From a virus, in the IMG/VR virus record IMGVR_UViG_3300017697_004551, positions 1 through 24,128 of that record: 24,128 nucleotides of DNA; one strand, written 5' to 3'. The notes below the pieces were generated by a model. That model was not told the DNA's origin. It saw only the letters and a list, made by a program, of their open reading frames with translations, and did not search any database. This document shows positions 1 through 6,403 of this stretch, in pieces. Both the position numbers and the translations under genes were made by a program. Numbering within the stretch: position 1 is the first letter of the stretch; every line of letters starts with the position of its first letter.

Positions 1-1
1 A

Positions 2-181
2 ATGTACAAACTTACACTTGCAGACTTTAAAGCAGGTAGTTCACCCATAATGGCTGTGTTTGGTATGAAGACAGCACATCTAATGAGTGAAGTTGCCTAC
101 GAAAATGCCAAACTTGACCTCCTGACTGCAAGATACCAATTGCACAAACTACTAGGCATGGTCAATCCTATACTCCAGTAA
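2..181 (+). CDS. TolC-like outer-membrane efflux protein, C-terminal end (5' partial)
   Basis: The frame is open from the window edge and ends at TAA 179-181, giving 59 visible residues; the true start lies upstream. The visible stretch reads as the last helices of a TolC-family outer-membrane factor: an F-x-A-G-S segment, then ENAKLDLLTARYQLHKLLG, which follows the family pattern of an A-x-x-D-L-L-x-A-x-Y-x-L helix ending in L-x-x-L-G. TolC proteins form trimeric outer-membrane channels used by type I secretion and efflux systems. The next two genes resemble the inner-membrane and adaptor parts of such a system, which supports the call. Only the tail is visible, so length and integrity cannot be judged. 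The ATG at position 2 is probably internal. Confidence 0.6.
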   Translation: MYKLTLADFKAGSSPIMAVFGMKTAHLMSEVAYENAKLDLLTARYQLHKLLGMVNPILQ

Positions 182-190
182 TACAATTCA

Positions 191-197
191 TTAAATA
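191..197 (+). promoter_or_regulatory. Putative T4-like late promoter (TTAAATA) before the ABC membrane-domain gene
   Basis: TTAAATA lies 8 bases before the ATG at 206, in the short gap after the TolC-like gene. It matches the core TAAATA of T4 late promoters (TATAAATA) and recurs before five other genes in this window. There is no good Shine-Dalgarno sequence between it and the ATG. Confidence 0.45.
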
Positions 198-205
198 CAG
201 TTATA

Positions 206-961
206 ATGAAAAGTCTAATACGAAATCTATCCAAAGAACCTCAAACAGCGGCCATGCTATTTGTTAGCAGTTTTATCATTGGTATTTGTGCCCTTGCACC
301 TTCGTTGTTTGTGATAATTGTATTGAACAAGTATCTATCGTCGGGTGTGACCGCGACTTTGATAAGCCTAACTATCGGGGCAGTCTTAGCGATGACATTT
401 GAGTTTATTTTTAGACAGAACAGAGGGAGTATGATGACAGGTTTCAACCAACGTTTGTATGATCCTTTGTTGAAAGCATTTACAGAAAAATTTAGATTGG
501 CTGGACAACTTACTTCCCAACAATATAAGAAGTTAGATGGTTCAGGCACAATGATTAAAAATATGAGGACATCTGCCACAACAAGTTGGCTACTTGACTG
601 GCCTTTTGTTTTGATGTTTTTGATTGTGTTGCTGTATATAAATTGGGCCGCGGCAATTATCACTGCAATATTCATGGTGGTGATGTATAATTTAGTCACG
701 TGGAAACGCAATATGACCATGTCGCAGGAGACACAAGGCAACATAGAAATATGTTTAAATGGTTTACAAACAATAGTGATAATGGCAGTTGGTGCCACAA
801 TGATCATTGCAGGTACACTGGACATTGGATTGCTAATTGGCTCTAACATATTGGCGGCAAGAGCATTACAAGGAACCAGCAAGTATGCCAAAGCAATAGA
901 ATTCTCAAAGCAACGTGACCAAGCAGTAGGAGAAATAATTAATTATGTCAAAAGCAAGTAG
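206..961 (+). CDS. Type I secretion ABC exporter, membrane domain only (no ATPase domain)
   Basis: This 251-residue integral membrane protein resembles the transmembrane half of LapB/HlyB-type exporters. Hydrophobic segments lie near residues 16-40, 45-68, 130-160 and 188-215. Family-like stretches include a SWLLDWPFVLMFLIVLLY segment (compare the usual D-x-P-F before a membrane helix) and a late VGATMIIAGTLDIGLLIGSN followed by ILAARAL. Family knowledge: normal proteins continue into a nucleotide-binding domain with Walker A, LSGGQ and Walker B motifs. None of these is present; the protein stops about 35 residues after the last membrane segment. The stretch between the fourth and fifth helices, which normally carries the long cytoplasmic loop contacting the ATPase, also looks strongly shortened (about residues 165-187). 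Its end overlaps the HlyD-like gene by 17 bases. It could be a non-transporting relic, or work with an ATPase encoded elsewhere. Confidence 0.65.
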   Translation: MKSLIRNLSKEPQTAAMLFVSSFIIGICALAPSLFVIIVLNKYLSSGVTATLISLTIGAVLAMTFEFIFRQNRGSMMTGFNQRLYDPLLKAFTEKFRLAGQLTSQQYKKLDGSGTMIKNMRTSATTSWLLDWPFVLMFLIVLLYINWAAAIITAIFMVVMYNLVTWKRNMTMSQETQGNIEICLNGLQTIVIMAVGATMIIAGTLDIGLLIGSNILAARALQGTSKYAKAIEFSKQRDQAVGEIINYVKSK

Positions 962-1646
962 TAAATTCTTTTTAGCGATTACAAGTTTGTTTGTGTTATT
1001 CTTCTTTTGGATGTTATTTGCAAAAGTAGATATTACAACACAGGCAATTGGTATTGTTGTTCCAGAGAAAAATATTACAAAATTAGGCACAATGGTAACA
1101 GGAGAGATTGTTGCTGTAAATTACAAACAAGGAGACATAGTAAAGAAAGGTGACACTATCATAACAATTAATCCAGGAGTGGGTTACGAACCTCGACACA
1201 TAGTTGCAAATATTGATGGAAGAATACAGGAGTTGACTTATAAGAATCCAGGTTCGGTTGTCAAGCAAGGTGACGGACTTGCAATACTTGTTCCCTTAGA
1301 TCAGAAATTAATAGTACAAGGAAGGCTGTTGGTTAAAGACAGAGGTTATGTTGCTGTTGGAATGGAAGCCAAAATAAGATTGGCCAATCAAGATCAATTA
1401 AAATTTGATTCAATCAATGCAAAAATAATTTCTATATCTCCCGATGCTAATCAATCGTCTAATGCGGCCTGGTACGACATAGAACTTGAAATAGATAAAG
1501 AGGTATTTGAAAGTGGAGATATAACTTATACTCTTGTTCCGGGCATTCATGTGTTAGTTTTTATATTAACAGGTGAAAGAACAGTACTGAGCTACATTAC
1601 AACACCTTTCCACAATGGAATAGGACAGGCACTGCAGGAGAGATAA
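945..1646 (+). CDS. HlyD-family membrane fusion protein lacking the helical hairpin
   Basis: The protein has 233 residues; typical HlyD/LapC adaptors have about 400-470. One N-terminal membrane helix lies at about residues 8-26. A first lipoyl half follows (TGEIVAVNYKQGDIVKKGD, about 50-68), then almost directly the second half (ANIDGRIQELTYKNPGSVVK, about 87-107), with only a short NPGVGYEPRH linker where the long periplasmic hairpin should be. The beta-barrel part and the characteristic end are kept: ISISPDA, a PG-x-H-V-x-V segment, and TGERTVLSYITTPF near the C-terminus, which matches the HlyD tail. AGGAGA at 928-933 precedes the ATG at a normal distance, supporting this start. HlyD proteins link an ABC exporter to TolC, and the hairpin normally makes the TolC contact, so this form may not bridge in the usual way. 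The stop overlaps the next start (TAATG). Confidence 0.75.
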   Translation: MSKASSKFFLAITSLFVLFFFWMLFAKVDITTQAIGIVVPEKNITKLGTMVTGEIVAVNYKQGDIVKKGDTIITINPGVGYEPRHIVANIDGRIQELTYKNPGSVVKQGDGLAILVPLDQKLIVQGRLLVKDRGYVAVGMEAKIRLANQDQLKFDSINAKIISISPDANQSSNAAWYDIELEIDKEVFESGDITYTLVPGIHVLVFILTGERTVLSYITTPFHNGIGQALQER

Positions 1647-1774
1647 TGCTGACGTTTTTTTTGATTGGAATTTTTATAGGACTTATTATAAGATGTATGG
1701 CTACTCCTCACAAATCTGAATTAGAACGTTTTGAAGATCCATGGAACTGGACATCATTTGGAGGTGGCGGATGA
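1646..1774 (+). CDS. 42-residue single-span membrane peptide
   Basis: This short gene starts at the ATG inside the HlyD-like stop (TAATG) and ends at TGA 1772-1774, which overlaps the next start (ATGA). AGGAGA at 1636-1641 gives a plausible ribosome site. The peptide begins with a strongly hydrophobic segment (FFLIGIFIGLIIR, about residues 4-16), followed by a charged, tryptophan-containing tail ending in four glycines. Coupling on both sides and the ribosome site support a real gene, although composition alone would not. No family is recognised. It may be a small subunit or regulator of the neighbouring membrane proteins. Confidence 0.55.
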   Translation: MLTFFLIGIFIGLIIRCMATPHKSELERFEDPWNWTSFGGGG

Positions 1775-2130
1775 ACGAAACAAAAAAACTTACAATAAAA
1801 CAAAGATGGCGTAAGGCCTGCACAGCAGACAACATAGTAGATTTAAGTGTTGATGTATTTTTAATTGTATTTGATGTATTAAGTTCACCCATTCTAATAG
1901 TCATGAGGGTGGTTCGTTGGCTTTTAAATAAATTTGTAAATCAACACGTAAAAGGATTCATTAAAAAAATAGTTCATTGGTTTATAGACCATCGAAAGAT
2001 CAGACTTGAAAGAGGACAGAGCATTTTCCGTTACTACTGGTATCTATGGATACTGAGTCCATTTATTTTATTTGGACTATGGATTTTTATTTTAGTCACT
2101 ATAGGAGTTAGACAAGGTTTAGGATCATAA
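1771..2130 (+). CDS. Two-span membrane protein of unknown function
   Basis: The protein has 119 residues. I chose the ATG at 1771 over an upstream in-frame ATG at 1741 because GGAGG (1760-1764) sits correctly before it and it overlaps the preceding stop as ATGA. It has a basic N-terminus, a hydrophobic segment at about residues 22-46, a basic middle (KKIVHWFIDHRKIRLERG), and a second membrane span at about 88-112. No family is recognised. Its position, translationally coupled to the HlyD-like gene upstream and the adenylate cyclase downstream (TAATG at 2128-2132), suggests it works with one of these membrane proteins. Confidence 0.7.
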   Translation: MNETKKLTIKQRWRKACTADNIVDLSVDVFLIVFDVLSSPILIVMRVVRWLLNKFVNQHVKGFIKKIVHWFIDHRKIRLERGQSIFRYYWYLWILSPFILFGLWIFILVTIGVRQGLGS

Positions 2131-3968
2131 TGAAAATATTTACTAGCAGTTTGATGGTTGTAATACTCGCAACCATATTATTTGCCGGAAGATTTTTTGA
2201 TGTCAATCCTGTAGAAACGTTAAGATTAAAAACTTTTGACTATTATCAAAAAGCGTCACCAAGAGATATCACAACTGACAGCGTAGTATTAGTAGAGATT
2301 ACTGAACAAGATTTAAAAAAGTACGGGCAATGGCCATGGCCAAGAAACCTTATTGCAAATTTGCACAACAGGATATATCAATCTGGAGCAGATGTAATTC
2401 AATACAATATTATTTTTGCTGAAAAAGACAGATTTGGCCACGACGAAAAATTTGCACAAAAACTTAAAGGCACAAACACAATAATGATGTACAGTGTCAA
2501 ATCAAACAAAACAGATGGTCCTGTAGCCAAAGTGGGCATTGTAAAAAAAGGCAAACCTGATAAGTTCCTTTTTAGTTTTGAAGGAGTGGTAACAAACATT
2601 CCTGAACTGTTACAATTTGCCAATGGAGCAGGTGTCAACATTATGATCCCTAATATTGATGGAACTGTCAGACAGATCCCTTTATTTGTAAACACAGACA
2701 TTGGAACATTACCAAATCAAGTATTGGACACTTTGCGTATTATAAACAAAAGTTCTAGATACAAAATTGTTGCCAACCCAAAAGGAATCCAAACTGTATT
2801 TGTAAGCAAGAAGAAAAGTTTTGACACAGACAAAAACGGTATGTTCAATATTAATTTTGCAGATGTAAAAACAATCAAAACGTATTCTGTAAGTGATTTG
2901 ATCAGCAACCAAATAAACTTAAAAAACAAAATAGTAATTGTGGGACTGAATTCGGCTGGTTTAAGTTATCTCAAAGACACACCTTTGGGACTAATGACTG
3001 ATGCAAAAATAAGTGCTCAGGCCATAGAAACTGCACTGACGGAAACACAATTGATAAGGAATGGTAATACCAATTTGATTGAACTTGTAGGTGTTTTGGC
3101 CTTGGGTATATTCCTCGTGCTCACTATACCCAGGTTGGGTATTACCAGCACTGTAGTAGTGTATTTGACACTTTTAACGGCTATGATATTCGTAAGTGTG
3201 TCCTTATATAACAACCATAATTATCTACTTGATGTGTCCTTTGCAACGGTGTTTATTACCATTATTTGGGGGCATTTGGTATTCAACAGTTTTGCTAAAC
3301 AGTTCAGATTGAGGCAACAAATTAAGAAACAGTTTGAGCATTACTTAGACCCAAGAATGGTTAAAAAACTACAAAACGACCCAGGTTTGTTGAAATTAGG
3401 TGGTGAAACAAAGACAATGACTTTTCTATTTTCTGACATACGAGGCTTCACTCCTATAGCAGAAAAATACAAAGGAAATCCTCAAGCACTTACAAAATTG
3501 ATTAATAGATTTCTCACACGCATGACAAATATTATTATAAAAAATGGTGGCACTATAGACAAGTTCATGGGTGACTGTATCATGGCATTTTGGAATGCAC
3601 CTTTGGATACGCCGGGCCATGAAAAACTTGCTGTCAAAACAGCTTTGCAAATGCAAAAAGAATTAAAAAAATTAAACAGAGAATTAAAGAAAGAGAAATT
3701 GCCACAGATTAATATTGGAATAGGAATCAACACAGGTGAAGCACTTGTAGGTAACATGGGCAGTGATCAAAGGTTTGATTACAGCGTTATAGGTGATGCT
3801 GTAAATCTTGCCTCAAGATTAGAAAGCAGTTCCAAAGAATTAAAGAAAACTTTGGTAATTGGTGAAAAGACAAAGAAAAAATGTAAAGGAATGCGTTTTA
3901 ACTCCCTTGGCACAATACAGGTCAAAGGCAAAACAGAAGATATTAAGGTGTTTACAATTAGTGGTTAA
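2130..3968 (+). CDS. CHASE2-domain class III adenylate cyclase
   Basis: This membrane-bound sensor cyclase of 612 residues is predicted to make cAMP from ATP. It has an N-terminal membrane helix (about 3-20), an extracytoplasmic CHASE2 domain (about 30-300, including QWPWPR and the usual late KIVIVG segment), three membrane helices (about 315-385), a short linker, and the catalytic domain (about 425-612). Catalytic residues appear intact: metal-binding Asp436 (FSDIRGFT) and Asp482 (MGDCIMAFW), Asn559 and Arg563 (VNLASRLE) for transition-state binding, and Lys478, the adenine-selecting position. Ser552 sits at the second base-selecting position, where bacterial adenylate cyclases often have Thr or Asp. 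Length and domain order match bacterial homologues. The start overlaps the previous stop (TAATG), so it belongs to the secretion-like series. Guanylate cyclase activity is less likely because of Lys478. Confidence 0.93.
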   Translation: MKIFTSSLMVVILATILFAGRFFDVNPVETLRLKTFDYYQKASPRDITTDSVVLVEITEQDLKKYGQWPWPRNLIANLHNRIYQSGADVIQYNIIFAEKDRFGHDEKFAQKLKGTNTIMMYSVKSNKTDGPVAKVGIVKKGKPDKFLFSFEGVVTNIPELLQFANGAGVNIMIPNIDGTVRQIPLFVNTDIGTLPNQVLDTLRIINKSSRYKIVANPKGIQTVFVSKKKSFDTDKNGMFNINFADVKTIKTYSVSDLISNQINLKNKIVIVGLNSAGLSYLKDTPLGLMTDAKISAQAIETALTETQLIRNGNTNLIELVGVLALGIFLVLTIPRLGITSTVVVYLTLLTAMIFVSVSLYNNHNYLLDVSFATVFITIIWGHLVFNSFAKQFRLRQQIKKQFEHYLDPRMVKKLQNDPGLLKLGGETKTMTFLFSDIRGFTPIAEKYKGNPQALTKLINRFLTRMTNIIIKNGGTIDKFMGDCIMAFWNAPLDTPGHEKLAVKTALQMQKELKKLNRELKKEKLPQINIGIGINTGEALVGNMGSDQRFDYSVIGDAVNLASRLESSSKELKKTLVIGEKTKKKCKGMRFNSLGTIQVKGKTEDIKVFTISG

Positions 3969-3971
3969 ATA
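3965..3971 (+). promoter_or_regulatory. Putative T4-like late promoter (TTAAATA) before the holin-like pair
   Basis: TTAAATA overlaps the stop codon of the adenylate cyclase and lies 8 bases before the ATG at 3980, the same spacing as the copy at 191-197. The following bases (CACACATA) carry no Shine-Dalgarno sequence. Confidence 0.45.
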
Positions 3972-3979
3972 CACACATA

Positions 3980-4261
3980 ATGACACAGTTTTTTAAATTA
4001 GTTGCAGAACTTGGAATGCCAATAGCGGCCACGGTCGGTATGGGCGTATTCATACTGTTCATTATAAAATATATATTAAATGGCATAGTAAGTTCTATTA
4101 AGTTCATCGAGACTGTTATATTACAACTGGACAACAGGGTCAAGACAATGAACAACGACATTCTTAAAATCGATCAAGAGGTTTCAGAGCAACTCGGAAT
4201 ACCAATAGACACAGACAGGGTGGCCAGAGCAGACGGCAAGAATGATGCGAGGAAAGACTAA
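3980..4261 (+). CDS. Small holin-like membrane protein 1
   Basis: The protein has 93 residues: a short N-terminus, one strong membrane span (about 13-38), then a polar, probably helical region (DNRVKTMNNDILKIDQEV) and a charged tail. It is built like the next gene product (82 residues), with the same order of LGMP/YGFP turn, membrane span, and an L-D-N-x-x-L-x-x helix, so the two look like tandem paralogues. Small single-span proteins with a charged helical tail are common among phage holins of the BhlA/UviB type, but I cannot show membership. Its stop overlaps the next start (TAATG). Confidence 0.7.
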   Translation: MTQFFKLVAELGMPIAATVGMGVFILFIIKYILNGIVSSIKFIETVILQLDNRVKTMNNDILKIDQEVSEQLGIPIDTDRVARADGKNDARKD

Positions 4262-4509
4262 TGGACCTAGTTACTAAACACATGACAGTCACTACCATTA
4301 TACATGACTACGGCTTTCCAACTGTCGCTGTGTTCTTCCTGGCCTACTTTATCTACTTTCTTTGGAAGTTCATTACAACAGAAATAACACCAAAACTAAG
4401 CTCAACCTCGGTAACACTAATCAAACTGATCGATAGAATACGTTTGCTGGACAACGATCTAATCAGACTGCGTACTAAAATTAAAACAGTCAGAGAAAAC
4501 AAAAAGTAG
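4261..4509 (+). CDS. Small holin-like membrane protein 2
   Basis: The protein has 82 residues, with a short N-terminus (HDYGFPTVAVFFLAYF), a membrane span at about 18-38, and a basic helical tail containing LIDRIRLLDNDLIRLRTKIK. The start shares one base with the previous stop. It resembles the upstream 93-residue protein in layout and in the L-D-N-D-x-x-R helix, which suggests local duplication and perhaps a two-component membrane complex such as a holin/antiholin pair. The function is inferred from architecture only. Confidence 0.7.
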   Translation: MDLVTKHMTVTTIIHDYGFPTVAVFFLAYFIYFLWKFITTEITPKLSSTSVTLIKLIDRIRLLDNDLIRLRTKIKTVRENKK

Positions 4510-4535
4510 TAGCACTTTAATTTTCTTAAAAAATA

Positions 4536-4542
4536 TTAAATA
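4536..4542 (+). promoter_or_regulatory. Putative T4-like late promoter (TTAAATA) before the small exported protein
   Basis: TTAAATA lies 5 bases before the ATG at 4548 in an AT-rich gap of 38 bases. It has the same core as the copies at 191 and 3965. The very short distance would leave almost no leader. Confidence 0.4.
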
Positions 4543-4547
4543 GTTGT

Positions 4548-4826
4548 ATGGAATACTTTTTAGTCGTAATAATGTGTATAGCAATGAACTGTCAAACAGC
4601 ATGGCAGGAAAAACCCTATTCTTCTAAATTTGAATGCGAGTTAGCATCAAAACAAATGGTATCTGATTTGTCAACCACTTTTCCAGACAGTGATGGTGAA
4701 GCATACTGTCTTACCAAAAGTGAATACAAAGATTGGACAGATAAGATTGAGAACGGACAAAAACCAGGACTTAAAAAGAATCATCCCATGTATCAAAATC
4801 CCAACATAAATGGTATCGAAGCCTAG
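4548..4826 (+). CDS. Small cysteine-containing exported or anchored protein
   Basis: The protein has 92 residues, starting with a hydrophobic stretch (MEYFLVVIMCIAM) that could be a signal or anchor sequence. Cysteines lie at 10, 15, 30 and 54, and the rest is polar with many charged residues. The spacing of Cys15, Cys30 and Cys54 could allow disulfides in the periplasm. No family is recognised. It stands alone, with its own putative late promoter upstream and a sigma70-like promoter beginning just after its stop. Confidence 0.7.
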   Translation: MEYFLVVIMCIAMNCQTAWQEKPYSSKFECELASKQMVSDLSTTFPDSDGEAYCLTKSEYKDWTDKIENGQKPGLKKNHPMYQNPNINGIEA

Positions 4827-4829
4827 GCA

Positions 4830-4857
4830 TTGACAAAACTCGTATCTGTGCTATAAT
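4830..4857 (+). promoter_or_regulatory. Consensus sigma70-like promoter, predicted leaderless start of the DUF2061 series
   Basis: A perfect TTGACA (4830-4835), a 16-base spacer and a perfect TATAAT (4852-4857) are followed after 5 bases by the ATG at 4863. A normal start 6-8 bases after the -10 box would fall on the ATG, so the mRNA would have no leader. The same geometry occurs at 10887-10914 and 13701-13728. Confidence 0.8.
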
Positions 4858-4862
4858 TAGGC

Positions 4863-5174
4863 ATGAAATCGAAACATTCGAGAACTCTGGTAAAAACTAT
4901 CAGCTGGCGAATTTTAGCAACCAGCGATACGTTTTTAATTGCATGGATTATTACAGGAAGATTTGACCTTGCTGGTGCTATTGCAGGTATTGAAGTTTTG
5001 ACAAAAATGATTCTATATTATTTTCATGAAAGAGCATGGAATAAAATTAGTTGGGGCAAGAAACAAATTGAATTGCCTACACAAATATTTCCATATGATG
5101 ACTGGAAAATTACTAGATTACAAAATTATCTTAACAAAAAAGGACATAGTAGGTTAGCGGGGTTATTGAAATGA
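4863..5174 (+). CDS. DUF2061 small membrane protein
   Basis: The protein has 103 residues. Its N-terminal half matches the DUF2061 pattern: R-x-L-x-K-T-I-S-W-R-I-x-A-T-x-D-T near residues 7-23, a hydrophobic stretch, then ITGRFDLAGAIAGIEVLTKM and YYFHERAWNKISWG (about 52-65). DUF2061 proteins are predicted small inner-membrane proteins of unknown role that occur in many bacteria and marine phages. The C-terminal 35 residues are polar and outside the usual domain. The gene starts 5 bases after a consensus promoter and leads an overlapping series with the next three genes. Confidence 0.85.
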   Translation: MKSKHSRTLVKTISWRILATSDTFLIAWIITGRFDLAGAIAGIEVLTKMILYYFHERAWNKISWGKKQIELPTQIFPYDDWKITRLQNYLNKKGHSRLAGLLK

Positions 5175-5335
5175 CAAAGTGTTGGGAATTTAATTTACAA
5201 TTAAAAGACAAAAAAATAAAAACCTTTGTGTATAGCGACACTGGAAACGATATTGAATCTAGATTTGAACCACACACAGTAACAAACATTAAAGAGATTG
5301 ATGATCCGTTAGCAGAAAACAAGGAAACTAAATGA
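5171..5335 (+). CDS. Small acidic protein, unknown
   Basis: This 54-residue protein uses the ATG that overlaps the DUF2061 stop (ATGA, 5171-5174) and ends overlapping the exonuclease start (ATGA, 5332-5335). It is charged and soluble, beginning MTKCWEFNLQLKDKK. The in-frame coupling on both sides is the main support. No family is recognised. Confidence 0.65.
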   Translation: MTKCWEFNLQLKDKKIKTFVYSDTGNDIESRFEPHTVTNIKEIDDPLAENKETK

Positions 5336-5859
5336 TTCATGCAATGATAGACTTAGAAACGTTAAGCACAACGCCTGATGCGGTGATTCTCACAGTGGGA
5401 GGTGTAAAATTCAATCCACACAACAATGTTGAACCAAATCAACCCATGTATTTTAGAGTAGATGTTGATGAACAGACTAAAATAGACAGACATGTGATGC
5501 AGGAAACTCTGGACTGGTGGGGCAAACAAGCCGAAGATGTCAGAGAAGAAGCACTTGGTGACAACAACAGAATTAGTTTGGATCAAATGATTAAGACAAT
5601 TAATAAGTTTGCTGTAGGTGTTGACGTGTTCTGGTGTCAAGGCCCGTTATTTGATTATGCTATACTACAAAATTTTTATGCACAGATGCAAGTGCCAGTT
5701 CCATGGAACTTTTGGCAGATCAGAGATTCGAGAACACTGGGCAGTTTGGTACCACGTGATCCAAATGAAAAGAGAACAGGACTACACAACGCACTTGAAG
5801 ATTGTTATTTCCAAGCAAAAAAAGTTCAACGTGTTTACAAACAATTAGGAATAAAATGA
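5332..5859 (+). CDS. dexA: DexA-like 3'-5' exonuclease (DnaQ/RNase H-like fold)
   Basis: The protein has 175 residues, with DEDDh-type exonuclease motifs: Asp7 and Glu9 in MIDLETL, Asp108 in WCQGPLFDYAIL, and His152 with Asp157 in LHNALEDCYFQA. The size and the N-terminal M-I-D-L-E-T fit the T4 DexA / Rv2179c-like family, which degrades nucleic acid from 3' ends. In T4, DexA is accessory and may help degrade host DNA. RNA substrates are possible, since relatives include exoribonucleases. The start overlaps the preceding stop by four bases, and the last bases overlap the next gene in the same way. Confidence 0.88.
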   Translation: MIHAMIDLETLSTTPDAVILTVGGVKFNPHNNVEPNQPMYFRVDVDEQTKIDRHVMQETLDWWGKQAEDVREEALGDNNRISLDQMIKTINKFAVGVDVFWCQGPLFDYAILQNFYAQMQVPVPWNFWQIRDSRTLGSLVPRDPNEKRTGLHNALEDCYFQAKKVQRVYKQLGIK

Positions 5860-6065
5860 GCGGACAGAGAAAATGGCTTAAACTTTGGGCAAGAACAGTT
5901 GGAATGCCCATGGGTAAAACAGACAAAGACAAGCCAAAATTTTTACCTATCACACAAGACGATGTAAAAAAGGCTTTGGCGTTTAGAACTTTTTGGATAT
6001 TACTACACATAACAACCTGCCTATTGATCATTTTGGGCAACGGCAGAGTTTTAAGCTGGTGGTAG
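5856..6065 (+). CDS. Small single-span membrane protein, unknown
   Basis: The protein has 69 residues when started at ATG 5856, which overlaps the exonuclease stop as ATGA. An upstream in-frame start at 5802 would lie inside the exonuclease gene and is not preferred. The N-terminus is basic and tryptophan-containing (MSGQRKWLKLWARTVG), the middle is polar (KTDKDKPKFLP), and a membrane span lies at about 44-62, ending LSWW. No family is recognised. Confidence 0.65.
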   Translation: MSGQRKWLKLWARTVGMPMGKTDKDKPKFLPITQDDVKKALAFRTFWILLHITTCLLIILGNGRVLSWW

Positions 6066-6072
6066 TTAAATA
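6066..6072 (+). promoter_or_regulatory. Putative T4-like late promoter (TTAAATA) before the SET gene
   Basis: TTAAATA directly follows the stop at 6063-6065 and lies 10 bases before the ATG at 6083. An AAAGGAA ribosome site sits between, as expected for a short-leader late transcript. Confidence 0.45.
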
Positions 6073-6082
6073 AAGGAATATT

Positions 6083-6403
6083 ATGTATAGACCATTACCA
6101 GACGGAATAACAGTCAGAGATTCAAGTGTGCAAGGCCTTGGATTGTTTGCAACCAAAGACTTTAACGCTGATGTGATACTAGGCATTGTACACGTGATGA
6201 ATAAAAATTTTCCACACGGTAGTATAAGGACAGCTTTAGGAGCCTTTTACAATCATTCTGAAAATCCTAATTGTAAAAATGTTGCAGGATTCTGGCATCA
6301 ACTTCCTGTTAGATATCTAATGACAGTAAGAGCAATCAAAGTAGGTGAAGAGCTAACTGCGAATTACACCCTTTACAATGATTTCAAAGATGACAGAAAT
6401 TAA
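6083..6403 (+). CDS. SET-domain protein (putative protein lysine methyltransferase)
   Basis: The protein has 106 residues, essentially a minimal SET domain. Visible motifs are G-L-G-L-F-A-T-K-D-F (about 18-27), which begins SET folds, AFYNHSENPNC (54-64), equivalent to the cofactor-binding N-H-S-x-x-P-N-C motif, and GEELTANY (88-95), equivalent to G-E-E-L-T-x-x-Y with the catalytic tyrosine at about 95. SET enzymes transfer methyl groups from S-adenosylmethionine to protein lysines. There is no separate substrate-recognition domain, so a target cannot be named. It has an AAGGA ribosome site and a putative late promoter. Confidence 0.85.
   Translation: MYRPLPDGITVRDSSVQGLGLFATKDFNADVILGIVHVMNKNFPHGSIRTALGAFYNHSENPNCKNVAGFWHQLPVRYLMTVRAIKVGEELTANYTLYNDFKDDRN

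Noticed and set aside
241-891. 216-codon open frame on the - strand
   Set aside because: It lies wholly opposite the ABC membrane-domain gene, has no ribosome site or recognisable motif, and all credible genes here are on the + strand.
1-3968. The window being bacterial chromosome beside a prophage
   Set aside because: The secretion/cyclase genes alone would fit a bacterium, but they share the compact overlaps, strand and TAAATA elements of the phage genes, with no integrase, tRNA or attachment site. It remains possible.
5618-5848. + strand open frame inside the DexA-like exonuclease gene
   Set aside because: It is out of frame with a gene whose catalytic motifs span the same bases; no ribosome site or motif supports it.
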